20,945 bases of DNA. Origin: Clostridia bacterium (GTDB lineage: Bacteria; Bacillota_A; Clostridia; Christensenellales; Aristaeellaceae). Below are positions 1 to 7,458 of the stretch, in pieces. Position numbers and translations under genes: made by a program. The DNA is taken from contig JAFUPT010000162.1 of assembly GCA_017481065.1 (NCBI GenBank), positions 1 to 20,945 of the forward strand. The letters run 5' to 3'. Numbering within the stretch: position 1 is the stretch's first letter; every line of letters begins with the position of its first letter. The notes below the pieces were generated by a model, which saw only the letters and a list, made by a program, of their open reading frames with translations, had not been told where the DNA came from and made no database searches.

Positions 1-25
1 AAAGGCACGCGTATGCGTGCCTTTT
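1..25. terminator. Intrinsic terminator hairpin at left window edge
   Basis: GGCACGC (4-10), a GTAT loop and GCGTGCC (15-21) form a 7-bp stem, extended by A's on the left and a T5 run (21-25) on the right. It could end a plus-strand gene lying left of the window. On the minus strand it could also end the ade-amidohydrolase unit, but the outer U-tract in that direction is cut by the window edge. Confidence 0.7.
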
Positions 26-35
26 TGTGGGGTTT

Positions 36-100
36 CCAAAGGGAATCATTCCCTTTGGTCAGGGGTCTGGGGGCGGACAGCCCCCAGCGTCCCTTTGGCG
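36..100. repeat. Compound hairpin repeat downstream of the amidohydrolase gene
   Basis: There are two adjacent near-perfect hairpins. CCAAAGGGAA (36-45) and TTCCCTTTGG (49-58) enclose a 3-nt loop; CTGGGGGC (67-74) and GCCCCCAG (80-87) enclose a 5-nt loop. A further partial copy of the CCCTTTGG arm lies at 91-98. No T-run follows, so it is not a simple terminator. The style matches dispersed extragenic repeats that I recall from Clostridiales genomes. That it is repeated elsewhere in this genome is inference, because only one copy is visible here. Confidence 0.5.
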
Positions 101-119
101 TCTCCCCCCTAAAAAACTC

Positions 120-1484
120 TTACACCTTCTCCACCGGGAAGCGATAGGGCAGCTTGATGTTGCCGCGCTTGTAGATGGCTTCGGCATGGGCGCAGGCTTC
201 CTTGATGATGGCGTCCTCATCGAGGGTGAGGATCTTGCGGTCGCGCATCAGCCACTTGCCATCGCACATGGTGGACTGGATATTGTTGGAATGCATGGCG
301 GTTACGAGGCCGGCGATCTTATCGTTCACGGGCATCATGCTGGGGCCGTAGGGATCGATCACGATCAGGTCGGCCTTCTTGCCCACTTCCAGGCTGCCGT
401 AAATCTTCTCATCCAGCAGGGCGCGCGCGCCGTTGATGGTGGCCATGCGCAGGATATCCTGGGAAGGAACCACGGTGGGGTCCAGCCGCCAGCCCTTGTG
501 GATCAGGCTGGTGAGCCACATTTCATCCACCATATCCATGCGGTTGGAGGAGGAAGCGCCGTCGGTGCCGATGGAAACGCAGACGCCTTCCTTCAGCATG
601 CGCGGAATCTTGGCAAAGCCCAGCACGCGCATGGCGGATGCGGGGTTGTGGGACACCTTTACATCGTGCTCCTTGAACATCTGAATCTCTTCATTGGTGA
701 GCCATACGGTGTGCACGGCCAGCAGGTTCTTATCCAGCACGCCCAGCTTGTTCAGGTGGGTGACGGTGGGCTCGCCGTAAACTTCCTGGGTGTATTCGAT
801 CTCGCTCTTGGCCTCGGCAACATGCATATGAACGCCTACGCCGTACTTATCGGCCAGTTCCTTGGTGCGCACGATCAGATCATCGGTGTTGTTGAAGATG
901 GTGCGCAGGCCGAACCACACCTGGCAGCGGCCGTCGGCAGTGTTGTGATACTTCTCGAGATCGATCACCTGCTGCTCCAGCTCCTGCTCGGTGGTGCGAA
1001 CCCAGTTCTCCGGCAGGCCCTCGCCGCAGTCCATTACGGACTTTGCCAGCTTTGCGCGGATGCCGGCCTCCTGAACCGCCTTGGCCATGCCGCTTACGAA
1101 CTGGCCGCCGGGCTCGGCAAAGGAGGTTACGCCGCAGCGAATCTGCTCCAGGCAGCACATGAGGGTGGAGATGTAGGAATCTTCCTCGGTCATGTTGCTC
1201 TCAAAGGGCCACATGCGATCATGCAGCCAGCAGATGAAATCCACATCATCGCCCACGCCGCGGCTGATCTGCTGGGAGGTGTGCACATGGGTGTTTACGA
1301 AGCCGGGCAGCACATACTTGCCGTTCAGCTCGATCACTTCCGCATCAGGCTTCACGAGGGCGGGATCCACCTTGCCCACTGCGATAATCTTGTCATCCTC
1401 AACGAGCACGCTGCCGCCGTCGTACACGGTTTCGTTCGCGCCCATGGTTACGATAAAGCCGTTCTTCAAAAGGGTCTGTGCCAT
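120..1484 (-). CDS. TRZ/ATZ-family amidohydrolase, probable purine or adenosine-type deaminase (MtaD/SAH-deaminase-like)
   Basis: This is a cytosolic metal-dependent aminohydrolase of the amidohydrolase superfamily. Numbering from an in-frame ATG at 1490, the metal ligands visible are HVH (68-70), HMHVAE (221-226), H260 in AVHTVW, and D310 in SIGTDG. SHNPAS (280-285) is the family's usual loop. Length (about 454 aa) fits MTA/SAH deaminases and related guanine-type deaminases. I chose the ATG at 1484 because AGGA (1495-1492) is 7 nt from it but only 1 nt from the ATG at 1490. It follows ade by 151 bp on the same strand, opposite a BMP-type importer, so a purine base, nucleoside or modified adenosine is the likely substrate. 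The exact substrate cannot be read from sequence, and an S-triazine-like or pterin substrate is possible. Confidence 0.85.
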   Translation of the reverse strand: MAQTLLKNGFIVTMGANETVYDGGSVLVEDDKIIAVGKVDPALVKPDAEVIELNGKYVLPGFVNTHVHTSQQISRGVGDDVDFICWLHDRMWPFESNMTEEDSYISTLMCCLEQIRCGVTSFAEPGGQFVSGMAKAVQEAGIRAKLAKSVMDCGEGLPENWVRTTEQELEQQVIDLEKYHNTADGRCQVWFGLRTIFNNTDDLIVRTKELADKYGVGVHMHVAEAKSEIEYTQEVYGEPTVTHLNKLGVLDKNLLAVHTVWLTNEEIQMFKEHDVKVSHNPASAMRVLGFAKIPRMLKEGVCVSIGTDGASSSNRMDMVDEMWLTSLIHKGWRLDPTVVPSQDILRMATINGARALLDEKIYGSLEVGKKADLIVIDPYGPSMMPVNDKIAGLVTAMHSNNIQSTMCDGKWLMRDRKILTLDEDAIIKEACAHAEAIYKRGNIKLPYRFPVEKV

Positions 1485-1524
1485 TTTCATTTCCTCTTTT
1501 CAGTTTCGTATTCGGAATACACAT

Positions 1525-1623
1525 GCCTCCCTTGTGCAAAGGGAGATGCCTCCAAAGGAGGCGAAGGGATTGCCGGCAACCTCTCAGTCTGCTTCGCAGA
1601 CAGCTCCCCTTACACAGGGGAGC
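1525..1623. repeat. Four-hairpin extragenic repeat between ade and the amidohydrolase gene
   Basis: Four consecutive inverted repeats fill this gap. They are CTCCCTT/AAGGGAG (1527-1533/1539-1545), GCCTCC/GGAGGC (1548-1553/1557-1562), GTCTGC/GCAGAC (1587-1592/1596-1601) and GCTCCCC/GGGGAGC (1603-1609/1617-1623). The order and sequences resemble a dispersed element common in gut Clostridiales genomes (from memory, not searched). In the mRNA it would form a chain of hairpins between two cistrons, which could affect mRNA stability or read-through. No U-tract makes any of them a classical terminator. Confidence 0.7.
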
Positions 1624-1640
1624 CGTTCGCCAATCTATTC

Positions 1641-3401
1641 TTATTTCGTGGAAATAATCGGATCGATGATCTGGAAGCTCCTTACATCGAACAGGCCCTG
1701 GTCGGTGATGCCGAAGCAGGGGATGAAGATCAGCGTGATGAAGGACAGGGTAATGTTCGGGGAGGGAACATCGCTGCCCAGGGCCGCTGCCTTTTCGATC
1801 AGGTCCGCCAGCTGTGCGGCAACGGTTTCGCCGTCCAGATCGGAGAGCAGGCCGCAGATCGGCAGGGCGATTTCCGCCAGCACCTTGCCGTCGCAGGCCA
1901 GAACCAGGCCGCCCTGCAGCTCGCCGATGCGGTTTACAACCAGCGCCATGTCATCCGGGTCGGAGCCGACAACGGTGATGTTGTGGTGGTCGTGGCCCAC
2001 GCTCAGGCCGATGGCGCCCTTCTTCAGGCCGAAGTTCTTGATGAAACTGCGGCCGATGCTGCCGCTCTTGCCGTAGCGCTCCACGCATGCGATGCGCAGA
2101 ATGTCGTTCTCCACATCGGGCTGTACAACGCCATTTACCACAGGCAGCTCCGCCTGCAGGGCCTCGGTGAGCAGGGTCACCTTGGAAGCGCCGATCACAT
2201 GGCAGGTGGCGGTGGTGGCGGTGGCGTCGGTCCTGAGCACCATATCGTCGCCGGTGAGCACCTTGCTCAGCTTCACGGTGTTGCGCACAACATCGGAATA
2301 TGCCGGGGCCTTGATGTCATGGTCCAGCTTGCCTTCATTTACAACCAGCTCTCCCTTGGAGATAACGCTCTCCACCTTGCACTGCTCCAGGGAGGACAGG
2401 AACACGATGTCGGCGTACTTGCCGGGGGTGATGGAGCCGCACTCATCCGCGATGCGGAAGGATTCTGCGGGGTTCAGGGTAACCATCTGGATGGCGGTCA
2501 CGGGGTCAACGCCCTCTTCCACGGCGATGCGCACCTTATGGTCCAGGTGGCCGCAGCGGGAGATGTGCAGGGCGTCGATATCATCACTCACCATGCATGC
2601 ATGGCGGGCGTCTGCCTTGCTTTCGGTGATGGCCTTCAGGCAGGGGCGCAGGTCCGTGGATGCGGAACCTTCGCGCATCAGCACATACAGGCCGGCGCGC
2701 AGCTTCTGCAGGGCCTCTTCCTTATTGGTAGCCTCGTGGTCGGAATTGATGCCGGTGGAAACATAGGCGTTCAGCGCCTCGTCCATCACAACGGGAGCAT
2801 GGCCTTCGGCGGTCTTTTTCAGCTTCTTGGCCATCTCCAGCAGGTGCGCAGAGGCCGGGCTTTCGCCGAGGATCGGCGGGCAGAGCACTTCCGCCAGGCC
2901 CACTGCCTCGGGCAGCTGCAGCATTTCATCGATCATGGAAGCCTTGAGGGTGGAGCCGGTGGTCTGCAGGCCGTTCTCCTCCATGAAGGCGGGCACGGGA
3001 TAATACAGCTTCACGGGGGTATGCTTGCTCTCCTCCAGGATTTCCTTCATGCCGGGAATGCCGGATACGATGGTGACCTCCATCAGGTCGGTGGCGACGG
3101 CGGTGGTGCCGTGCTTTACCACCATCTTGGCAAACTCGGTATAGGTCAGCATGCTGCTCTCGATATGGATGTGGGCATCGATGAAGCCGGGGGCGAGATA
3201 CTGGCCCTTGGCGTCGATCACGCGGGTTTCCGGGCCGTAGGCGCCCTGGGGCACCGGGCCGATGGAGGCGATGCGGTCGCCGGAGATGGCGATTTCGGTT
3301 TCATAAACTTCGCGGGTGTGGACATTGACCAGCTTGCCGCCCTTAATGATGATATCTGCGGGGGCCTTGCCGAGCGCTACCTGAATCAGCTTGGTATTCA
3401 T
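1641..3401 (-). CDS. ade: Adenine deaminase
   Basis: It deaminates adenine to hypoxanthine and ammonia (EC 3.5.4.2) in the cytosol, as part of purine salvage. The 586-aa length is close to Bacillus AdeC (about 577). Diagnostic segments are PGFIDAHIHIESSM near residue 72, GLAEV, an EGHAP loop followed by NSDHEAT, REGSAS, MVSDD, and the C-terminal HDHHNI that marks the adenine-deaminase branch of the amidohydrolases. The N-terminal composite domain and the long C-terminal domain are both intact. The ATG at 3401 is preceded by AGGAGG with 6-nt spacing. It is the first gene of a minus-strand unit with the amidohydrolase, divergent from the BMP transporter, which suggests uptake and deamination of the same purines. 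Confidence 0.95.
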   Translation of the reverse strand: MNTKLIQVALGKAPADIIIKGGKLVNVHTREVYETEIAISGDRIASIGPVPQGAYGPETRVIDAKGQYLAPGFIDAHIHIESSMLTYTEFAKMVVKHGTTAVATDLMEVTIVSGIPGMKEILEESKHTPVKLYYPVPAFMEENGLQTTGSTLKASMIDEMLQLPEAVGLAEVLCPPILGESPASAHLLEMAKKLKKTAEGHAPVVMDEALNAYVSTGINSDHEATNKEEALQKLRAGLYVLMREGSASTDLRPCLKAITESKADARHACMVSDDIDALHISRCGHLDHKVRIAVEEGVDPVTAIQMVTLNPAESFRIADECGSITPGKYADIVFLSSLEQCKVESVISKGELVVNEGKLDHDIKAPAYSDVVRNTVKLSKVLTGDDMVLRTDATATTATCHVIGASKVTLLTEALQAELPVVNGVVQPDVENDILRIACVERYGKSGSIGRSFIKNFGLKKGAIGLSVGHDHHNITVVGSDPDDMALVVNRIGELQGGLVLACDGKVLAEIALPICGLLSDLDGETVAAQLADLIEKAAALGSDVPSPNITLSFITLIFIPCFGITDQGLFDVRSFQIIDPIISTK

Positions 3402-3466
3402 GAAAGTCCTCCTTGGTATTTTGGCAATGTGTTTTCGCGCCGTTCAATTCAAATTTCTACAAAATA

Positions 3467-3495
3467 ATAGTAAATGAAAAAAACGGGAATGTCAA
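3467..3495 (-). promoter_or_regulatory. Predicted sigma-A promoter for ade
   Basis: On the minus strand, TTGACA (3495-3490), a 17-bp spacer and TACTAT (3472-3467) form a good promoter. Transcription would start about 60 nt upstream of the ade start codon. Confidence 0.6.
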
Positions 3496-3555
3496 GCAAA
3501 ACGGCGGGATTTACCCGGGAATAATCCAGTGGCCGGAAAATTGTAAAGCGGCCAT

Positions 3556-3600
3556 TAAGGCGAACAACTTTATGATAAATGATGATTAATATTCGGATTT
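3556..3600. promoter_or_regulatory. Possible PurR box pair between ade and the BMP gene
   Basis: AATATTCGGATTT (3588-3600) matches the reverse complement of the Bacillus PurR box AWWWCCGAACWWT at 12 of 13 positions. An inverted weaker partner with the core GCGAAC lies at 3556-3568 (9 of 13). The inverted CGAA...TTCG arrangement fits PurR sites, although the 19-nt gap is slightly longer than the usual 16-17. The pair ends 4 nt before the -35 of the BMP promoter. It is inferred from motif matching alone. Confidence 0.35.
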
Positions 3601-3604
3601 TGCC

Positions 3605-3634
3605 TTGACGGCGTTCGACATATTCTGATAAAAT
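3605..3634 (+). promoter_or_regulatory. Predicted promoter for the BMP transporter genes
   Basis: TTGACG (3605-3610), an 18-bp spacer and TAAAAT (3629-3634), with TG just upstream of the -10 (TGATAAAAT), form a plausible extended -10 promoter. The leader would be about 40 nt, too short for a riboswitch. Confidence 0.6.
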
Positions 3635-3681
3635 CTACCTGCATACCCGATTTGCACAAACGAAAGGAAGGTACCGTTCTT

Positions 3682-4752
3682 ATGAAGAAACTGGTAAGCA
3701 TTCTCATGGTTCTGGCTCTGGTTCTGGGCATGTCCGCAATGGCGGAAGGCATCGCCAAGGAAGACCTCAAGGTTGGCTTCATCTATGCAAGCGCCATCGG
3801 CGATGAAGGCTACACCTTCACCCACAACCGCGGCCGTCTCGCCCTGGAGGAAATGGGCATCGAGACCATGTACCTGGAGAATATCCCCGAGACCTCTGAT
3901 TGCGAAAAGGCCGCCCGCGACCTGATCGACCAGGGCTGCAACGTGATCTACTCCATCAGCTTCGGCCATGGCCAGTACATCGCAAACGTTGCCGAGGAAT
4001 ATCCGGATGTTTACTTCGGCCACTGCACCGGTTACATCACTTCCGATAACCTGAATACCTACATGGGCCGCATGTATGAAGCCCAGTATCTGGCAGGCAT
4101 CGCCGCCGGTATGAAGACCGAGAGCAACAAGATCGGTATCGTTACCACCTTCCCCATCCCCGAGGTTGTCCGCCAGGTGAATTCCTTCTGCCTGGGCATC
4201 CGCTCCGTAAACCCGGAAGCCACCCTGGAAGTAAAGTGGACCAGCTCCTGGTATGATCCGGCCACCGAAAAGGCCGCCGCCACCGAGCTGCTCAACGGCG
4301 GCTGCGATGTGATCGCCGCTTACTGCGATACCATGAATCCCCAGCTGACCGCTGCCGAGGCAGGCGCATTCGCCACCGGCTGCTCCTCCTCCGGCTACGA
4401 TAAGATCCCCAATGCCTACCTCACCGCTCCCCTGTTCAACTACGGCACCTATTACACCGCCGATGTGCAGGCCATCATGGACGGCACCCGCGAGGGCAAC
4501 ACCTCCGTATGGCTCGGCATGAAGGACGGCCTGGTAGAGCTGGACACCATCACCGAGAACTGCGCAGAAGGCACCGCCGAGAAGGTTGAAGAAGTCAAGG
4601 CCCAGATTCTGGACGGCTCCTTCGATATGTGGGCAGGCGAGCTCAAGGACAACGAAGGCAATGTTCGCGTTGCCGCCGGCGAAACCCTGACCGACGCCGA
4701 CCTGCTGGCCCTCGACTGGTTCGTTGAAGGCGTTATCGGTTCCGTACAGTAA
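3682..4752 (+). CDS. BMP-family (PnrA/Med-like) substrate-binding protein of a nucleoside/purine ABC importer
   Basis: This exported 356-aa protein captures the substrate for the ABC importer encoded downstream. The N terminus is a Sec signal peptide (KK at 2-3, hydrophobic core 4-19, likely cut after MSAMA at residue 21). The mature part opens with the BMP-family segment VGFIYASAIGDEGYTFTHNR (31-50). There is no lipobox cysteine, although Gram-positive BMP proteins are usually lipoproteins. I placed the start at ATG 3682, which begins the signal peptide and follows AGGAAGG by 10 nt; an upstream in-frame ATG at 3652 would add an unlikely charged leader. The family binds purine nucleosides or related ligands, and the divergent deaminases support a purine substrate here. 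Confidence 0.88.
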   Translation: MKKLVSILMVLALVLGMSAMAEGIAKEDLKVGFIYASAIGDEGYTFTHNRGRLALEEMGIETMYLENIPETSDCEKAARDLIDQGCNVIYSISFGHGQYIANVAEEYPDVYFGHCTGYITSDNLNTYMGRMYEAQYLAGIAAGMKTESNKIGIVTTFPIPEVVRQVNSFCLGIRSVNPEATLEVKWTSSWYDPATEKAAATELLNGGCDVIAAYCDTMNPQLTAAEAGAFATGCSSSGYDKIPNAYLTAPLFNYGTYYTADVQAIMDGTREGNTSVWLGMKDGLVELDTITENCAEGTAEKVEEVKAQILDGSFDMWAGELKDNEGNVRVAAGETLTDADLLALDWFVEGVIGSVQ

Positions 4753-4783
4753 TTCAATAATCTGATCATATCCATCACGGAGG

Positions 4784-4816
4784 ATGGAGGAGCGGTTTTC
4801 CCCGCCCCTCCATTTT
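4784..4816 (+). terminator. Hairpin with short T-run after the binding-protein gene (attenuator)
   Basis: ATGGAGG-A-GCGG (4784-4795) pairs with CCGC-C-CCTCCAT (4802-4813), with one A:C mismatch and a 6-nt loop, followed by a T4 run. It lies 31 bp after the binding-protein stop and before the ATPase gene. It probably gives partial termination or 3'-end protection, so that more binding protein than transporter is made. Confidence 0.6.
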
Positions 4817-4871
4817 CCATGAAAGCCGGGAATTCGCAGGCGGCTTCAATTCTCAGTTAAGGAGTGTCTTC

Positions 4872-6386
4872 ATGAACGCACAACCCTATGTAGCTCTGAA
4901 GGGAATCACCAAGGCATTCGGCCCGGTGCTGGCAAACGACAATGTCGAGCTCAACGTGCACAAGGGCGAAATCCTCGCGCTGCTGGGCGAAAACGGCTCC
5001 GGCAAGAGCACGCTGATGAATATCCTCTCCGGCATCTATGCGCCGGATAAGGGCAGCATCACCATTGGCGGCGAAAAGGTGAAAATCCGCAGCCCCCAGG
5101 ATGCTGAGAAGCTGGGCATCGGCATGATCCATCAGCATTTCAAGCTGGTGGAGGCCCTTTCCGCCCAGGAAAACATCGTCGGCGGCCTGAAAAAGGGCTT
5201 CTTCCTGGATGAACACAGGCGCGCGAAGGAGCTCACCGAGCTGAGCGCACATTACGGCCTGAGCATCAACCTGCATAAAAAGGTCTATGATATGTCCATC
5301 GGCGAAAAGCAGACGGTTGAAATCATGAAGGCCGTGTACCGCCGCGCAAAGATTCTGATCCTGGATGAGCCCACCGCGGTGCTCACGCCCCAGGAAACCC
5401 GCAGGCTCTTTGATATCCTGCGCACCATGAAGGCGGATGGCTGCGCCATCGTAATCATCACCCACAAGCTGGATGAGGTTATGGAAATCTCCGATAAGGT
5501 TACGGTGCTGCGCAAGGGCCAGAGCATCAAAACCCTCGTCACCGCCGAAACCAACACCCATGAGCTCACCGAATGCATGGTGGGCCACGCCATGGACCTG
5601 AGCATCCGCCGCACCGAAAAGAAGGCGGCGGACAAACCCCTGCTCACCCTCAGCCATGTCACCGTGAAGGACCGCAGCAAGCGCGTTCTGCTGGATGACG
5701 CCAGCCTCGAGGTCTACCCGGGCGAAATCCTGGGCATCGCCGGCGTCGCCGGCAGCGGCCAGAGGGAGCTGTGCGAGGCCATCACCGGCATGCTGCCCTC
5801 CAAGGGCGAAATCATGCTGGGCGGCAAAAAGCTCAGCGGCATGACTCCCCGCAGCATGCGCAAGGCCGGCATCCAGATCGGCTTCGTTCCCGAGGACAGG
5901 CTGGGCATGGGCCTGGTCGGCGGCATGAGCGTGCGCGACAACGCCATCCTCAAGTCCTACCGCTCCACCAAGGGCGTCTTCATCGACCGCAAGCATGCCA
6001 ACGAGCTCTCCCACCGCATCGTGGAGCAATACAATGTATCCACCCCCGGCGTGGGCCAGATCATCCGCAGGCTCTCCGGCGGCAACATCCAGAAGATTCT
6101 CCTCGGCCGCGAGCTGGAGGATAAGCCGGAACTGCTGATCACCGCCTACCCCGTGCGCGGCCTGGATATCGGCGCTTCCTATTATATCTATGATATTATC
6201 AACCGGGAAAAGGCCCGCGGCGCGGGCGTTCTCTTCATCGGCGAGGATATCGATGTGCTCATGGCCCTGTGCGACCGCATCGCCGTGATGTCCGATGGCA
6301 AGCTGATGGGCGTGGTGGACGCCGCCGCAGCTGAAAAGGAAGAAATCGGCCTGATGATGATGGGCCATGCAAAGGAGGCCGAATAA
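4872..6386 (+). CDS. Double-domain ABC ATPase of the BMP-type nucleoside importer (NupO/YufO-like)
   Basis: This 504-aa cytoplasmic protein powers the importer and carries two fused nucleotide-binding domains. Domain 1 is complete: Walker A GENGSGKS (39-46), Q-loop IHQHF, signature MSIGEKQ, Walker B ILILDEPTAV and the ITHKLDE switch. Domain 2 starts near residue 250. Its P-loop is degenerate (GVAGSGQRE, no lysine), its LSGGNIQK signature is intact, its Walker B is degenerate (LLITAYPVRGLD) and its switch is altered (GEDID). Such asymmetry is normal for nucleoside- and sugar-type double ATPases. The ATG is preceded by AAGGAG with 7-nt spacing. The next gene starts 1 nt after the stop, and its ribosome binding site lies inside this gene's end. 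Confidence 0.93.
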   Translation: MNAQPYVALKGITKAFGPVLANDNVELNVHKGEILALLGENGSGKSTLMNILSGIYAPDKGSITIGGEKVKIRSPQDAEKLGIGMIHQHFKLVEALSAQENIVGGLKKGFFLDEHRRAKELTELSAHYGLSINLHKKVYDMSIGEKQTVEIMKAVYRRAKILILDEPTAVLTPQETRRLFDILRTMKADGCAIVIITHKLDEVMEISDKVTVLRKGQSIKTLVTAETNTHELTECMVGHAMDLSIRRTEKKAADKPLLTLSHVTVKDRSKRVLLDDASLEVYPGEILGIAGVAGSGQRELCEAITGMLPSKGEIMLGGKKLSGMTPRSMRKAGIQIGFVPEDRLGMGLVGGMSVRDNAILKSYRSTKGVFIDRKHANELSHRIVEQYNVSTPGVGQIIRRLSGGNIQKILLGRELEDKPELLITAYPVRGLDIGASYYIYDIINREKARGAGVLFIGEDIDVLMALCDRIAVMSDGKLMGVVDAAAAEKEEIGLMMMGHAKEAE

Positions 6387-6387
6387 G

Positions 6388-7458
6388 ATGCTTCGTATCG
6401 TGAAAAAGGCGGAGTCCAGCCCCCGCCGGGTCATCGCCCAGCGCGCAGGCTTTATTCTGCTCTCCCTGGTAGCCGCCGCGCTGGTGATTCTGGTGCTGGG
6501 CTACAATCCCATCCAGGTCTACGCCGAAATGATCAAGGGCGCGCTGAACACCAGCTACCGCTTCCAGGAAACGGTGCTCAAGGCCGTTCCGCTGATCATC
6601 ATGGCGCTGGGCGTATCCGTGTGCTTTAAGCTGAACTTCTCCAACATCGGCACCGAGGGCCAGTTTTACATGGGCGCGATGGCGGCAACCTACGTTGCCC
6701 TCTTCCTCCCCATCCCGGATGGCCTGCGCCTGCCGCTGATGTTCATCGTATCCTTCGCCGTGGGCGGCCTTTACTGCCTGATCCCGGCGCTCCTGAAAAT
6801 CAAGTGGCATGTTTCCGAAACGCTGGTCACGCTGATGATGAACTACATCGCATCCAAGCTGGTGGCCTATCTGCAGTATGGCCCCTGGAAGGACCCGAAG
6901 GCCTACGGCTTCCCCAAGATCGCGGATTTCCCGAAGATCGCCCGCCTGCCCGAGGTGCTGGATATGCACATCGGCTGGATCATCGCCCTGGTGCTGGCGG
7001 TGGTGATGTACCTGCTACTCAACCGCTCCAAGTTCGGCTATGAGATCCAGGTCATGGGCCAGAACAAGGTTACCGCCCGCTACGCCGGCATGAATTCCGT
7101 GAAGATCACCGTGCTCACCGTCATCATCGGCGGCGGCCTCTGCGGCCTGGCCGGCATGATCCAGGCGGCCGGCATCGAGCGCACCCTGAACGACCAGCTG
7201 GCCTCCGGCAGCCTATGCTTCACCGCCATCGTGGTGGCATGGCTCGCCAAGCTCAACCCCATCGCCATCGTGCCCGCAGGCTTTGCATTTGCGGTGCTCC
7301 TGCAGGGCGGCTCCTACATCCAGAGCGCGCTGCAGGTTCCCTCCACGGCTGCCGAAATCGTGCAGGGCATCATCCTGCTGTTCGTGCTCGCCAGCGAATT
7401 CTTTATCTCTTACAAGTTCCAGCGTACCGGCAAGAAGGCTGAGGAGGTGCAGAAATGA
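6388..7458 (+). CDS. ABC permease 1 of the nucleoside/purine importer (NupP/YufP-like)
   Basis: This 356-aa integral membrane protein belongs to the branched-chain/ribose/nucleoside permease superfamily. An amphipathic N terminus precedes a first transmembrane helix (residues 18-42) and several more. The segments NFSNIGTEGQFYMGA and WHVSETLVTLMMNYIA are typical of the BMP-linked permeases. I chose ATG 6388 because AAAGGAGG (6371-6378) lies 9 nt upstream; an in-frame ATG at 6367 inside the ATPase gene has no such site. It overlaps the next gene by ATGA, which suggests translational coupling and a heterodimeric pore with permease 2. Confidence 0.92.
   Translation: MLRIVKKAESSPRRVIAQRAGFILLSLVAAALVILVLGYNPIQVYAEMIKGALNTSYRFQETVLKAVPLIIMALGVSVCFKLNFSNIGTEGQFYMGAMAATYVALFLPIPDGLRLPLMFIVSFAVGGLYCLIPALLKIKWHVSETLVTLMMNYIASKLVAYLQYGPWKDPKAYGFPKIADFPKIARLPEVLDMHIGWIIALVLAVVMYLLLNRSKFGYEIQVMGQNKVTARYAGMNSVKITVLTVIIGGGLCGLAGMIQAAGIERTLNDQLASGSLCFTAIVVAWLAKLNPIAIVPAGFAFAVLLQGGSYIQSALQVPSTAAEIVQGIILLFVLASEFFISYKFQRTGKKAEEVQK

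Noticed and set aside
27..3467. Very long plus-strand open frame (1146 codons) opposite ade and the amidohydrolase gene
   Set aside because: It runs antisense to two clearly conserved enzymes, is rich in His/Gly/Ala/Asp from complementary GC-rich codons, and has no domain or ribosome site. It is a by-product of biased codon use.
3402..3681. Possible purine riboswitch between ade and the BMP gene
   Set aside because: The conserved purine-aptamer core and loop sequences are absent on both strands, and the predicted leaders are too short on the BMP side.
5990..6260. Inactive second half of the nucleoside ATPase as a sign of decay
   Set aside because: Degenerate P-loop, Walker B and switch in the second domain are normal in this transporter family.
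4857..6434. 525-codon minus-strand open frame opposite the nucleoside ATPase
   Set aside because: Antisense of a double ABC ATPase with intact motifs; no independent support.
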